DNA of 64,000 nt. It comes from Saccharum officinarum (lineage: Eukaryota; Streptophyta; Magnoliopsida; Poales; Poaceae). Under the pieces are notes generated by a model that was not told where the DNA came from, made no database searches, and saw only the letters and a list, made by a program, of their open reading frames with translations. The DNA lies in contig CM036223.1 of NCBI GenBank assembly GCA_020631735.1, positions 11,533,356 to 11,597,355 of the forward strand, in the 5' to 3' direction. Within the stretch, counting starts at the first letter, position 1, and each line of letters starts with the position of its first letter. This document shows, one piece after another, positions 1 to 10,600 of this stretch. The translations under genes were made by a program, and so were the position numbers.

Positions 1-1
1 A

Positions 2-3000
2 TATGCCAGGCATACCCAGGGAAGTCGCCGAGCACGCCTTGGAGATCTGAGCCAGCTCCAAACCGGGAAGCAACGCTTGCGCCACTTCGACGAGGAAAAG
101 CTCAAGGTCATCACCGAGGAGATCCACAAGCTGTTGGAGGCCAGATTCATCAAGGAGATTCATCATCCTGAGTGGCTAGCTAATCCTGTATTAGTTAAGA
201 AAAAGAATGGGAAGTGAAGGATGTGTGTAGACTATACTAGTTTAAATAAAGCATGTCCAAAAGTTCCTTTTCCTTTGCCACTCATTGATCAAATCGTTGA
301 TTCAACTGCGGGATGTGAAACTCTGTCGTTCTTGGATGCGTATTCCGGCTACCACCAGATCAAAATGAAGGAGTCCGACCAGCTCGTGACTTCGGTCATC
401 ACCCCATTCGGCATGTATCGCTATGTTACTATACCCTTCGGTCTTCAGAACGCAGGGGCTACGTACCAGCGATGCATGCAACACATTTTGGGGGAACACA
501 TTGGACCAACCGTCAAGGCTTACGTCGATGATATCGTTGTCAAAACCAAAAAGGCCAGTAATTTGATAAGCGACCTCGATGTCGCGTTCAAGTGTCTCCG
601 GGCAAAGAACATTAAGATCAACCCCGAGAAATGCGTTTTCAGCATTCCTCGAGGCATGCTTTGAGGGTTCATCGTTTCCAAACGTGGCATCGAGGCCAAC
701 CCGGAAAAAATCACCGCAATAACCAAAATGGGCCCCATCCGAGATCTAAAGGGCATGCAGAGGGTCACGGGCTGCCTTGCGGTCCTCAGTCGCTTCATTT
801 CACGCCTCAGTGAAAAAGCGCTCCCACTGTATCGTCTCCTAAAGAAATCGAAACACTTCTCGTGGACCCTCGAGGCTGAGGAAGCCCTTGCAAGGCTCAA
901 AGCTATGCTCTCCAACTCGCCGATCCTCGTCCCTCTGACCCCAAGGGAACCCCTCCTACTTTATGTCGCCACAATGACACAAGTAGTCAGTGTGGTCTTG
1001 GTTGTCGAGAGGGCAGAGGAAGGACATACCCTACTCGTCTAGAGACCGGTCTACTTCATCAGCGAGGTGCTCTCAGAAACTAAGGTTCGCTACCCGCAGA
1101 TCTAGAAGCTGCTGTACGCCATCGTCTTAACGCGGCGTAAGCTCCATCACTATTTCGAGGGCCACCTGGTGACTGTGGTCTCTTCTTTCCCTTTAGGAGA
1201 GATAGCCTAGAACCGAGAAGCCTCGGGTAGGATAGCCAAGTGGGCGGTCGAGTTCATGGGTGAGACCCTCTCTTATGCGTCGCACAAAGCCATCAATTCT
1301 TAGGTACTAGCAGATTTCCTTGCGGAGTGGACCGACACTCAACTTCCTCCGGTTCAGCTCTAGGCCAAACTTTGGACCATGTATTTCGACGGGTCACTGA
1401 TAAAAATGGAAGCAGGCGCGGGTTTGCTCTTCATCTCACCCCTCGGAGTCCACATGCACTATATCATCCGGCTTCATTTCCCTGCCTCCAACAACATCAC
1501 CAAATACGAGGTGCTCGTCACGGGCTTGTGAATCGCCATCGAACTAGGGGTCCGACACCTCGATGTTCGAGGTGACTCTTAGCTCGTAATCGACCAGGTC
1601 ATGAAGAGCTCGAGCTACCGTGATCCAAAGATGGAGGCCTACTGTGAGGAGGTGCGATGCCTTGAAGACAAGTTTCACGGTCTCGAGCTCAACCACATCG
1701 CACGCAGGTATAATGAGGCCGCCGATGAACTCGCAAAAATCGCTTCCAGTCGAACTACAGTTCCACCAGACGTTTTCACGAAAGATCTCCATCAACATCA
1801 GGGCATAAGGGGGGGGGTCGACGGGCCGTCACTCGACCCTCCACCTGAGGTGGAAGCCCCCTCTACCGGGGCTGAGACCATGCAGGTGGAAGGCTTGACC
1901 CCACCAGCCAACGTCGAGCCTGACTAGCGTATTCCGTACCTCGACCATCTCACTCGAGGGGATCTCTCCTCGGATAAGATTGAGGCTCGACGGATCGCTC
2001 GCCGGGCCAAATCCTTTGTGATATTTGGCGACAGTAGGGAGCTGTATCACCACAGCCCCACTGGCGTCCTCCAACGCTCTATCACAAATAAGGAAGGCAA
2101 AAACTTGCTCAATGATCTACACTTGGGGGCTTGTAGTCATCACGCAGCGCCTCAAACCCTCGTTGGAAACGCTTTCCGACAAGGTTTCTATTGGCCGATC
2201 GTGGTCTTCGACACTGTCAAGCTACTACGCTCCTACAAAGGCTGCCAGTACTATGCAAGACAAACCCATCTTCCGGCTCACGTCCTGCAAACTATTCCCA
2301 TTACGTGGCCATTCGCTGTTTGGGGGCTCGACTTGGTCGGACCCCTAAAAAGGACAACTGGGGGCTTCACCCACTTGCTCGTCACCATTGACAAATTTTC
2401 CAAGTGGATCGAGGCCCGTCCTATCACCAGCATCAGGTCTGAGCAAGCTATGCTATTTTTTACCGACATCGTCCACCGCTTTGGGGTTCCTAACTGCATC
2501 ATCACGGATAACGGCACCCAATTCACTGGTAAAAAGTTTCTAGATTTCTACGACAACACATACATCTGTGTGCTCTGTTCGGCCGTAGCTCATCCTAAAA
2601 CAAATGGCCAAGTAGAATGTGCCAACGACATGGTCCTACAAGGCTTGAAACCAAGAATTTTTGACAAGCTAAACAAACATGGCCAAAAATGGGCCACTGA
2701 GCTTCCCTCGGTCCTGTGGAGGCTAAGAACAATGCTGAGTCAAGCCACGGGGTTCACTCCATTCTTCTTAGTCTACGGGTCCGAGGCTATGCTCCTAACC
2801 GATGTAGAATATATATCCCCGAGACTGAAAGCCTACAACGAGAAAAACAATGACGTCACAAGAGAGGACGCCCTCGACCAGCTCGAGGAAGCCCACGATG
2901 TGGCTCTGTTACACTCTACCAGGTATCAGCAGAGTCTCCGATGCTACCACGACATACACGTCCGTAGGCGAGACCTCAATGTTGGTGACCTGGTGCTACG

Positions 3001-3205
3001 GCGAAGCCAAAACGCAAAGGGACGACACAAGCTTACGCCACCGTGGGAAGGGCCATACATCATCGCGGAAGTGTTGAAGCCCGGCACCTATAAACTATCA
3101 AACGAGAAAGGCGAAATCTTCACCAATGCCTGGAACATTGAACAGCTATGTCACTTTTTTTCCTTAAAGCCTCGAGGCTCTGTAAATTGTTTCACTATCT
3201 CATAA
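2..3205 (+). pseudogene. Tat-type pol (RT, two RNase H, integrase), nonsense-riddled
   Basis: Reverse transcriptase, RNase H and integrase of the element. RT shows the catalytic YVDD box around 520-535. A classical RNase H region follows at about 840-1180, and a second RNase H-like segment (FDGSL, then GDS) lies at about 1385-1790. The integrase (2018-3205) keeps the D-D-E residues in LDLVGP, TDNGTQFTG and NGQVECAN contexts and a GPY-type tail. From position 2 the frame is open through 3205 with no indel, but is interrupted by TGA at 215, 662 and 1529 and TAG at 1040, 1103, 1208, 1301, 1361, 1580 and 1925. The first ~50 bases match the expected motif in another frame, so one frameshift may lie there. 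It cannot encode a working polyprotein. Confidence 0.88.
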
Positions 3206-3376
3206 ATAAAGAATACAGCGGTGTTCAAAGCTTTGTTTTCATAACAACCAGGAAGGATTGACCCTGCTCCCTTAGAGTCGACCCTCCCTTAGGAGTTGCA
3301 AGGGGGAACCCCCTGTCCCAAAAAAACACACATTTTTTGAGCTTCTTCAAAAAAGAGAACTGTCACATAGGTCGAT

Positions 3377-3764
3377 AAGGCCGCAAGAGCACCCTAAGGC
3401 TCAAGGCCCATCGAGCCATGGGATCACTTATGCCTTCGAGGCTATGGTACCTCCGCTCACCCCTCACGCCAAGGGGCGCAACCGTGAGCTAAGTAGACCT
3501 AGTAACAGTTCACGACTTTGAAAAAGCTCACATCCTCGTTCGCTTCGAATCAAGTTCTTACATGATCTGCAAGGCCGCAAATGCACCCTAAAGCATGAGG
3601 GCAGTCGAGCCGCGAGATCACTTACGCCTCCGAGGCTACGGTATCTCTACTCGCTTCCTTACGCCAAGGGGCGTAACTACGCGCTAAGTAAATCATGCGA
3701 GAACGTGATTCAAGCGATAAAGGGAAGAAAAAACTCAAACAAAACTTAACGATCAGTACAAGTT
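3377..3764 (+). repeat. 194-bp tandem repeat in element 3' UTR
   Basis: Two imperfect units start at 3377 and 3571 (period 194 bp). Each holds AAGGCCGCAA, a GAGCC..GAGATCACTTA-like block, a GAGGCTA(C/T)GGTA block and ACGCCAAGGGGCG. They lie between the pol stop and the antisense ORF. Tandem repeats at this place are described for Tat-lineage elements. Confidence 0.7.
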
Positions 3765-3805
3765 TACATCTAAAAATGTTTCAGGGCCCCTGAGGCCATC
3801 ACAAC

Positions 3806-4690
3806 TTAAGTTACGAATACCACCTCGACCTCGAAGGGCTTGGCAAGGCGACTCCCAGGCTCCTTAGCAGCCTCGATCAGGCCCAGGCAGGCGACTTCAT
3901 TCTCCTCATCCGTCCGATCTAGATCCATGATGAAACCATCAGCGATGAGGTCCATGTCGTACATGAACCTAGACCAAACGACTGCTAGAGCCCTCTTCAC
4001 GCTGTGATGAAGCCCGCCTCGTATCCTCTCGCGGACGAGGCGGCCCAGTGCCACCATCCGACGGACGAAGGAGTTCCCCGGGGCATCCTCCTCGGTATCG
4101 GCATCGGGCTCGACCCCCAGGCCATCACATATCGAGGCAATAGTGCCCTGGAGTAACTGAGTTCGCCTAGCCTCGGCCTCGAAGAGGTTCTAGAATGAGG
4201 TGGCCGTCGCCTGAGCCATTTGTTGCTGCTTCTCCAACTCTGAAACATAAGCATCGAGTTAGCAAAAGCCTAGGACCTCGATGCCAAGGCCAGAGCATAA
4301 CAAGATGTTTACCCTCAGCGTGGGTCTGCCAACCCATGACCTCGTCTCACAGCTCCCCACACATCTTCTCAGATGCTCGAAGAGTCTCGTCCGTGTCATG
4401 GACCATCACCCTCAGCACCTCAATTTCCTGGCCGGTGCCCGAGAGAGCCTCGTCCTCTCTCGGACCGTCCCCTTCAACGTCACAACCTCGTCTTCCAAGG
4501 TTCTGACGCGGGCGGACGCCATCCCGACTGGGATGTTGAGGGCATCGTGCTGACCACCGACTAAGGCGATGTCCGCCTCGAGCTCCTTCACACGCGCTAG
4601 CAGCGGCGCGAGATCCTCACGGGCTTTGGCAGCCTCTTCCCGAGCCTTTGCTGCGTCTTCACACGCCTCGGCCTCGGCCTCCTGGGCTAG
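3806..4690 (-). pseudogene. antisense ORF with coiled coil, in Tat-type element
   Basis: Reading against the element, coding-like sequence runs from about 4690 down to 3806 in pieces that change frame (4690-4412, about 4254-3997, and 4057-3806). The N-terminal piece is rich in Ala, Glu, Arg and Lys with heptad-like spacing (AKAREEAAKARED), then LKGTV and RERTRLSRAPAR, which suggests a coiled coil. The C-terminal piece is acidic and non-repetitive (DLIADGFIMDLDRTDEENE). Antisense ORFs downstream of pol are known in some grass gypsy elements; their function is unknown. The N-terminal end is cut by the junction with the neighbouring LTR at 4684. Function not assigned. Confidence 0.5.
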
Positions 4691-5306
4691 CATACGATGC
4701 ATAGACAAAAAAAACCGAAGGCAATAGCAACTCTTGACCTTTATAGGATACGTATGCGTGACCCTCACGCAAGAAGTCCTAGAAATCACGAGACCGAGCG
4801 GCGTATTTCCCTTCGGCCCGGAGTCCGGCTCGACCACGGAAGGATGAAGACGCAACTGACAGCGGGCCCCGACTGTCAGCGGAACAGAAGAGAGGGACGC
4901 GTGACTGTAACTTCCTGGGCCAGCCCACGCGACGCGAGAGGAAGAGAACGGCTCGGTTTGGCTCGGCCCACCCGCGAGAAAGGAAAAGTAGGCCGGCTCG
5001 GATGGTTTCCAGGCCGCTAGCTGCATAGGTAAGCTCGTTCTTCTTTTTTTTATATATGAATTTGTTTTCCAAACCATCTAAAATAGATTTTAAATCCAAA
5101 TCAAATAAAACCAAAACCACACCACTCAATAAAATAAATGCAACAACATGAATGCATCATCAAACATCTCACCTAATATTTTAAATTTTAATCCTCATTA
5201 AATATTCTCTAAATTATTTAAGCTCAAAACTAAATCTCTTTTAACTCAATTTTTTTCTTTCTAAATTTTTTTCTAATTCAAAATTATAAAATTTCTGGGT
5301 GTTACA
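4684..5306 (-). repeat. Element 1 3' LTR, truncated
   Basis: Matches 29558-30139 joined to 32006-32046 of the 5' LTR over its whole ~620 bp, including the terminal GGGTGTTACA on the plus strand (TGTAACACCC on the element strand). The distal ~2.3 kb of this LTR is absent; the plus-strand Tat-type element abuts it at GGGCTAGC (4684). Differences from the other LTR are mostly C/T and G/A changes. Confidence 0.9.
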
Positions 5307-5325
5307 AATTCTACCCCCTTAAAAG
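5307..5325 (-). other. Element 1 polypurine tract
   Basis: On the element strand a purine-rich run, AAGGGGGTAG, directly precedes the 3' LTR start TGTAACACCC. This is the expected place for plus-strand DNA priming. Confidence 0.8.
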
Positions 5326-5350
5326 AATCTCGTCCTCGAGATTGGACTGC

Positions 5351-7315
5351 TTACTCAAATAACTGCGGATATGACTTTCTCAATTCATCCTCTCTTTCCC
5401 AAGTTGCCTCTACCTCTGAATACCGATTCCACTGAACTTTGCACATCTTAATAACCTGACTTCGAGTAACTCTTTCAGCAGTTTCTAAAATCTTAACTGG
5501 AAACTCTTCATACGTAAGATCCTCCTTAACGGTCAATTCATCCAAAGGTATTTGCTCCTCCAGCACATGTAAACACTTCTTGAGTTAAGAAACATGAAAC
5601 ACATCATGTACCCCAGACAAATTCTCAGGCAACTCTAATTGATAAGCAACTTCACCACGTCTAGCTATAACTTTGAATGGCCCAACATACCTTGGTGCTA
5701 ACTTGCCTTTCATGTTGAACCTCCTCACACTTCTCATTGGTGACACCTTCAAATAAACATAATCACCTACTTCAAAAACTAAATCCCTTCTCCGGTTGTC
5801 AGCATAACTCTTCTGACGAGATTGTGCCACTCTCAAATTCTCATGAATCACTCGCACTTGATCTTCTGTGTTTCTAAGAACATCTGTACCAAACACCTGA
5901 GACTCACCCGTCTGATCCCAAAACAATGGAGTTCTACACTTACATCCATACAAAGCTTCAAACGGTGCCATCTTAAGACTATGTTGATAGCTATTGTTGT
6001 AAGAGAATTCTGCATAAGGAAAACTCTTATCCCAACTAGTTCCATATTGCAATGCACAAGCTCTCAACATGTCTTCTAGTATCTGGTTGGTTCTTTCAGT
6101 CTGCCCATCTGTCTGTGGATGATATGTTGTACTAAAATTCAACTTTGTCCCCAATGATTCATGTACAACCTTCCAAAAGCGTGACGTAAACTGCGAACCT
6201 CGATCAGATACAATCTTCTTTGGAACTCCATGCAAACACACAATCTTCTCCATATATAATATAGCTAATTGTTCCCTAGTGTACTTAGTTTTAACCGGTA
6301 TGAAATGAGCAACTTTAGTCAACGATCTACTATCACCCAAATAGAATCATAACCTCTCTAAGTACGAGGTAACCCCACTATAAAGTCCATACCAACTTCC
6401 TCCCATTTCCATTCAGGAATCTTCATTGGTTGTAGTAATCCAGCTGGTCTCTGATGCTCAGCTTTCACTCTCTGACAAGTGTCACATACTGCCACATACC
6501 CAGCTACATCTCGTTTCAATCCAACCCACCAATACTTCTGTTTGAGATCCAAATACATCTTAGTACTTCTAGGATAAATAGAATAAGCTGACTCATGAGC
6601 TTCATGAAGGATTGCTTGCCTAATAACCTGATCCTCAGGTACACACAACCTCTTTCCAAACCACAAAATCACATTATCATCCATTAGAAACCATGGTGAC
6701 TTACCAATCACTATATCCTCCGCTATCTTCTTTAGTTTCTCATCCTTCAACTGCCCCTTGTATATTTCTTGCTCCAATGTAGGTTCTATCACCAATTCCA
6801 TTGTATTAGTAACAATTCCCAAATTCAGATGTTCAAACTCAGCACACAACTCACTTGTCATGGACAACATTTGCATCTCATTGGCATAACTCTCCCTGCT
6901 AAGGGCATCAGATACAACATTGGCTTTTCCAAGATGATAGTGTATCTCTAGATCATAATCCTTGATCAACTCCAACCATCTACGTTGCCTCAAGTTCAGA
7001 TCAGACTGAGTGAAAATATACTTCAAACTCTTATGATCGGTGTATATATCACTCTTATGCCCAATCAAATAGTGTCTCCAAATCTTCAGAGCATGAACTA
7101 TAGCTGCTAACTCCAAGTCATGAGTGGGATAATTCAGCTCATGCCTTCTCAACTGCCTAGATGCATAGGCAACAACTCTACCTTCTTGCATAAGAACACA
7201 CCCTAAACCTTGACGAGAAGCATCACAATAGATAGAGAACTTCTTACTCAAATCTGGCAATACCAAGACAGGTGCGGTAGTCAATCTCTTCTTCAATTCT
7301 TCAAAACTAGCTTGA
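5351..7315 (-). pseudogene. Element 1 pol C-terminal half: RNase H, integrase, chromodomain
   Basis: RNase H ([13 protein letters not shown], then TDHKSL) reads from about 7300 to 6900. Next come an integrase HHCC zinc-binding segment (HEAHES...CDTCQR, about 6640-6480) and the catalytic core with SDRGSQFTSRFW (about 6200) and TDGQTERTNQ (about 6110). A GPF-type tail and HDVFHVS end at 5585, and a chromodomain-like segment (PVKILE... VQWNRYSEVEATWE) follows at 5566-5351. A TAG at about 6356 and a one-base deletion near 6320 separate RNase H from the integrase core, and a stop near 5585 precedes the chromodomain. The chromodomain is thought to steer integration to heterochromatin. The 5' side was split from RT by the solo LTR at 7321; the two halves rejoin in sense across the 5-bp target duplication. 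Confidence 0.88.
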
Positions 7316-7320
7316 CATTT

Positions 7321-9202
7321 TGAAAGCCCAAGTTTGGTTTTGGTAATTAATGACACCAAGTTGCTAATGCCATGTGTTAAGTGTTTTGAGTTAGGCATAA
7401 GCAACACATGTGATGAAGGTGTATGTGGCAAGGAGTGGTGGCTACAAGATCACAAAGAGATGGTGCATGGACATGAAATGATGATCATGGTGGAGATGCA
7501 CATAATATGATGGACATGATGATCAAGTGGAAGAGAAGGATCTAAGAGCGCAAGGCAAAGGTATAACCATAGGGTTTTCCTTTTGCCAGTCTAAGATGAG
7601 TAGAGAAGTGATTGACCGGGTTTAGGATACATAGCCGACTATCAAGAGGGGCAATCACGTTAGCTCGGGAATCAAGTGCCACTAGATCATTGTCTTGAGC
7701 ATATGCATTAGGATCTAGTAAAGAGCTAACATAACGCCTTGAAAAATGATTGTGAAATGCTAACACACATGCACATGGTGTTGTACACGTGGTGGTGTTA
7801 GCACTTTTGCGAAGGCGGTGGAGTTTGAGCGGTAGAGAGGGGTTTGGGTTCCTCTCTCCCTCCCGCCGAGCTTGCGAGGCGGGATTCGGTGCTTTTTAGA
7901 GAAGTGAAATGCCTATTTTCTACTGTGCCGGAAGTTGGAAAAGAAACAGAGGCGAACGAAGGTCACAGAGGTGACCGGACGCTGGACCGGACGCGGTCTC
8001 TGTATGACCGGACGCGTCCGGTCAGCGTTCAACGTCTACGCGTATTTCAGTTTGTTGATCGGACGCGCAGCGCGTCCGGTCACTGTCGACCGGACGCGTC
8101 TAGTCGTTCAGGGAGCTTACTGGACTCTAACCGGACGCTGGCACTGTGGCGTTCGGTCAGTTCTACAGCGCGTCCGGTCGCTGTTTCGTTGTGCGCTACT
8201 CAGGCTTGACCAGCGCGTCCGGTCAGTTGCGGGACCAGCGCGTCCGGTCTGCGCGACCAGCGCGTCCGATCAGTGCTTCGGAAATTAGCCGTTGCGCGAC
8301 CGGCGCGTCCGGTTAGTATGACTAGCGCGTCCGGTCAGCGTGATTTCGGCTGTTTAAGTTCCTAACGGCTAGCTGTGTACCCCTTCATTATAAATAGACG
8401 TTGGCCAGGGTTTAAGGGCAACTCTTGCATATTTTAAGACCTAGAGACATACTTTGAGCTAGAGAACAACCCCTCTACTCATCTCTTTGCTTAGTTGCAC
8501 ATCTTGAGTGAGATTGAGTGAGATTGAGTGAGATTCAAGTGCATTGCTTGAGAGTTGCATTCTAGAGGCACTTGATCTTCGAGTTGCTGCGGATTTCTTG
8601 TTACTCTTCCGTGTTTCCCGACACGGTAGACGGCTTGGAGCAGCGGAGGTGATTGAGCTCGCAAATTGGAGATTGTTGGAGCCCTCACCAAGTGTTGTAA
8701 GGGGTTCTTGATCCTTCCCCGCGGGAGTTCGCAAATTGGATACTCTAGTGAAGCTCGTGGCTTGGAGGATCCCCATCTTGTGTGCGGTTGTGCGGCGCCC
8801 GCCGAGGCTCGACTCTTGATAGTCGATTAGCTCGCGAACCGATAAGTGGGTGTATCGCCACAACGGGGAGTAGCTTGCCGGGAAGCAAGTGAACCTTGGG
8901 ATAAATTCTTGTGTTCATCTTTCCCGAGGATTTCTCTTTGTGATTGATTGATTGGTACTTCTCATCTCTACACGGCGGTATAATCACTCGAAGCTCTTCT
9001 CTCATTACTACTTCTTGTTTCTAGCTTGTAGTTGTTGTTGTGCTTAGTGAATACCTTATACTAGACTTGTGTAGGTGGCTTACTTAATTAGTTAGAGCTA
9101 GTGCTTTTGCTTCGCCACCTTTCGTACTAACTTGTGGTTAAGTAGTTCTTGTAGAAGTTTTAATTAGGCTATTCACCCCCTCTAGCCTATTTGGACCTTA
9201 CA
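7321..9202. mobile_element. Solo LTR, family S (Sirevirus-like), copy 1
   Basis: A 1,882-bp segment starts TGAAAG and ends CTTACA (TG...CA) and is flanked by the 5-bp duplication CATTT (7316-7320 and 9203-9207). It interrupts the RNase H coding region of element 1. No gag, pol, PBS or PPT is inside, so it is an LTR left alone, usually the product of LTR-LTR recombination. The same family occurs at 48816-50690. A CpG-rich palindrome array lies at 7975-8340, and CACCCCCTCTAGCC lies near the right end. LTR length, the palindromes and that motif fit Sireviruses (Ty1/copia); the lineage is inference. Transcriptional orientation is not proven. Confidence 0.85.
7975..8340. repeat. CCGGACG/CGTCCGG palindrome array in solo LTR 1
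   Basis: At least six exact GCGTCCGGTC units plus one-mismatch forms, in both orientations, with 15-45 bp spacing. Near 8007-8024 two units meet head to head as the 18-base perfect palindrome GACCGGACGCGTCCGGTC. It is very CpG-rich compared with the flanks. Comparable palindrome sets are described in Sirevirus LTRs. Confidence 0.85.
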
Positions 9203-10600
9203 CATTTATCAGACCATACAAACTTGACATTCTTCTCTAACAGAGATGTCATTGGTTTAGCAAGTTTAGAAAACCCTTCAATGAACCATCTGTAATATCT
9301 AGCTAAATCCAAAAAACTACGAATCTCGCCCACATCAGTAGGTGGCTTCCAATTCAATACATCCTTTGCCTTGCCTGGATCCACTGATATTCCACCATTA
9401 GAGATAATATGACCAAGAAAAGAGACTTCCTTCAACCAAAACTCACACTTACTTCGCTTAGCATACATTTTATGCTATCTAAGTTTCTGCAATACCAACC
9501 TCAGATGTTCAACATGCTCTTTCTTCATCTTGAAAATATCAGTATATCATCAATAAATACCACCACAAACTTATCAAGATACTCCATAAACACCTTATTC
9601 ATCATGTACATAAAGTAGGCAGGTGCATTGGTCAAACCAAACGACATAACAGTATACTCATACAAACCATACCTCGTAGTAAAAGCTGTTTGGAATATCA
9701 GAGGCACGAATCTTTAGTTGATGATAACCAGAACACAAATCAATCTTAGAGAACACACAAGCACCTCTCAACTGATCAAACAAGTCATCAATTCTGGGCA
9801 AAGGATACTTGTTCTTGATAGTTACTTCATTAACCGATAATCAACACACATTCTCTGACCACCATCTTTCTTATCAACAAAGATAACTGGTGCACCCCAA
9901 GGTGACGAACTAGGATGAATAAAACCTTTATCTTGTAATTCCTTAATTTGTTTCTTAAGTTCATCTAATTCATCTACTCCCATTCTATATCGAGCGGTCG
10001 TTTAGCTATGGGTGCAGTTCTAGGTAATAATTTAATAAGAAATTCAATGTCTCGTCAGGTAGCATACCTACCTGGAAATCATCTGGAAAAACATCTAGGA
10101 ATTCATTGATAACTGGATCCTCTTTTCTAGCATCATCATCAAACTGATTCACTAAGGCTGTTGGTTGCTTCTGCACTGCTTATTCACACTGATCTTCTCA
10201 CTATTCAGTGCATTTACAACTACTACCTTTTTCTGACACTGAATCTCTACCTAATTTTGCATCATCCAGTCCATACCCAAGATCACATCAATACCAGATG
10301 TCCTCAACACTATAGGAGTTATCTTAAACTCTACCCCCTTAAAATCATTCTAATTGGAAGACACCGATTAGTGGTTTGCATGGTACCCCAGGTGAGTTTA
10401 CTAAGAGAGGTCTCTTCATGGCAAGCATGGGTACACTATGCATTCTAACAAAAATATTGGAAATAAAGGTATGCGAAGCTCCAGAATCAAAAAGAATGGT
10501 TACAGGAGTAGAATGAACATTGAATGTACCAAGCATTACTTTAGGCTCCGTCTGTGCTATTTCAGTAGACACATGATTCACCTTTCTAGTGTTGGATGAT
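9203..10600 (-). pseudogene. Element 1 protease and reverse transcriptase
   Basis: Reading leftwards: a protease segment with the active-site box FDSGASHTF at about 10500-10475, then linker sequence with frame breaks, then RT. RT shows [12 protein letters not shown] and the catalytic FIDD box at about 9560-9545, then [20 protein letters not shown] at 9460-9400 and a thumb/connection segment ending at the target duplication of the solo LTR. The frame changes several times (near 10350, 9990, 9700 and 9500), some at homopolymers, so part of the damage may be sequencing error. The protease and RT catalytic motifs are intact locally. Cleavage and reverse transcription are the family roles. Confidence 0.85.

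Larger units (their letters stand above)
1..4684 (+). mobile_element. Tat-type Ty3/gypsy retrotransposon, truncated
   Basis: This is an internal fragment of a plus-strand LTR retrotransposon: pol to 3205, then a 3' non-coding part with tandem repeats and an antisense ORF. Domain order is RT, RNase H, a second RNase H-like domain, integrase, with no chromodomain. A dual RNase H and 3' UTR tandem repeats are known hallmarks of the Tat lineage, so the lineage call is family knowledge applied to what is seen. No LTR, PBS or gag of this element lies in the window. The right end stops at about 4684, where the sequence switches to the 3' LTR of the next element without a recognisable LTR terminus, so the 3' end appears deleted. 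Confidence 0.85.

Noticed and set aside
7975..8340. CRISPR-like spacing of short palindromic repeats
   Set aside because: Plant LTR context, irregular spacing, both orientations and a second LTR copy; no cas genes.
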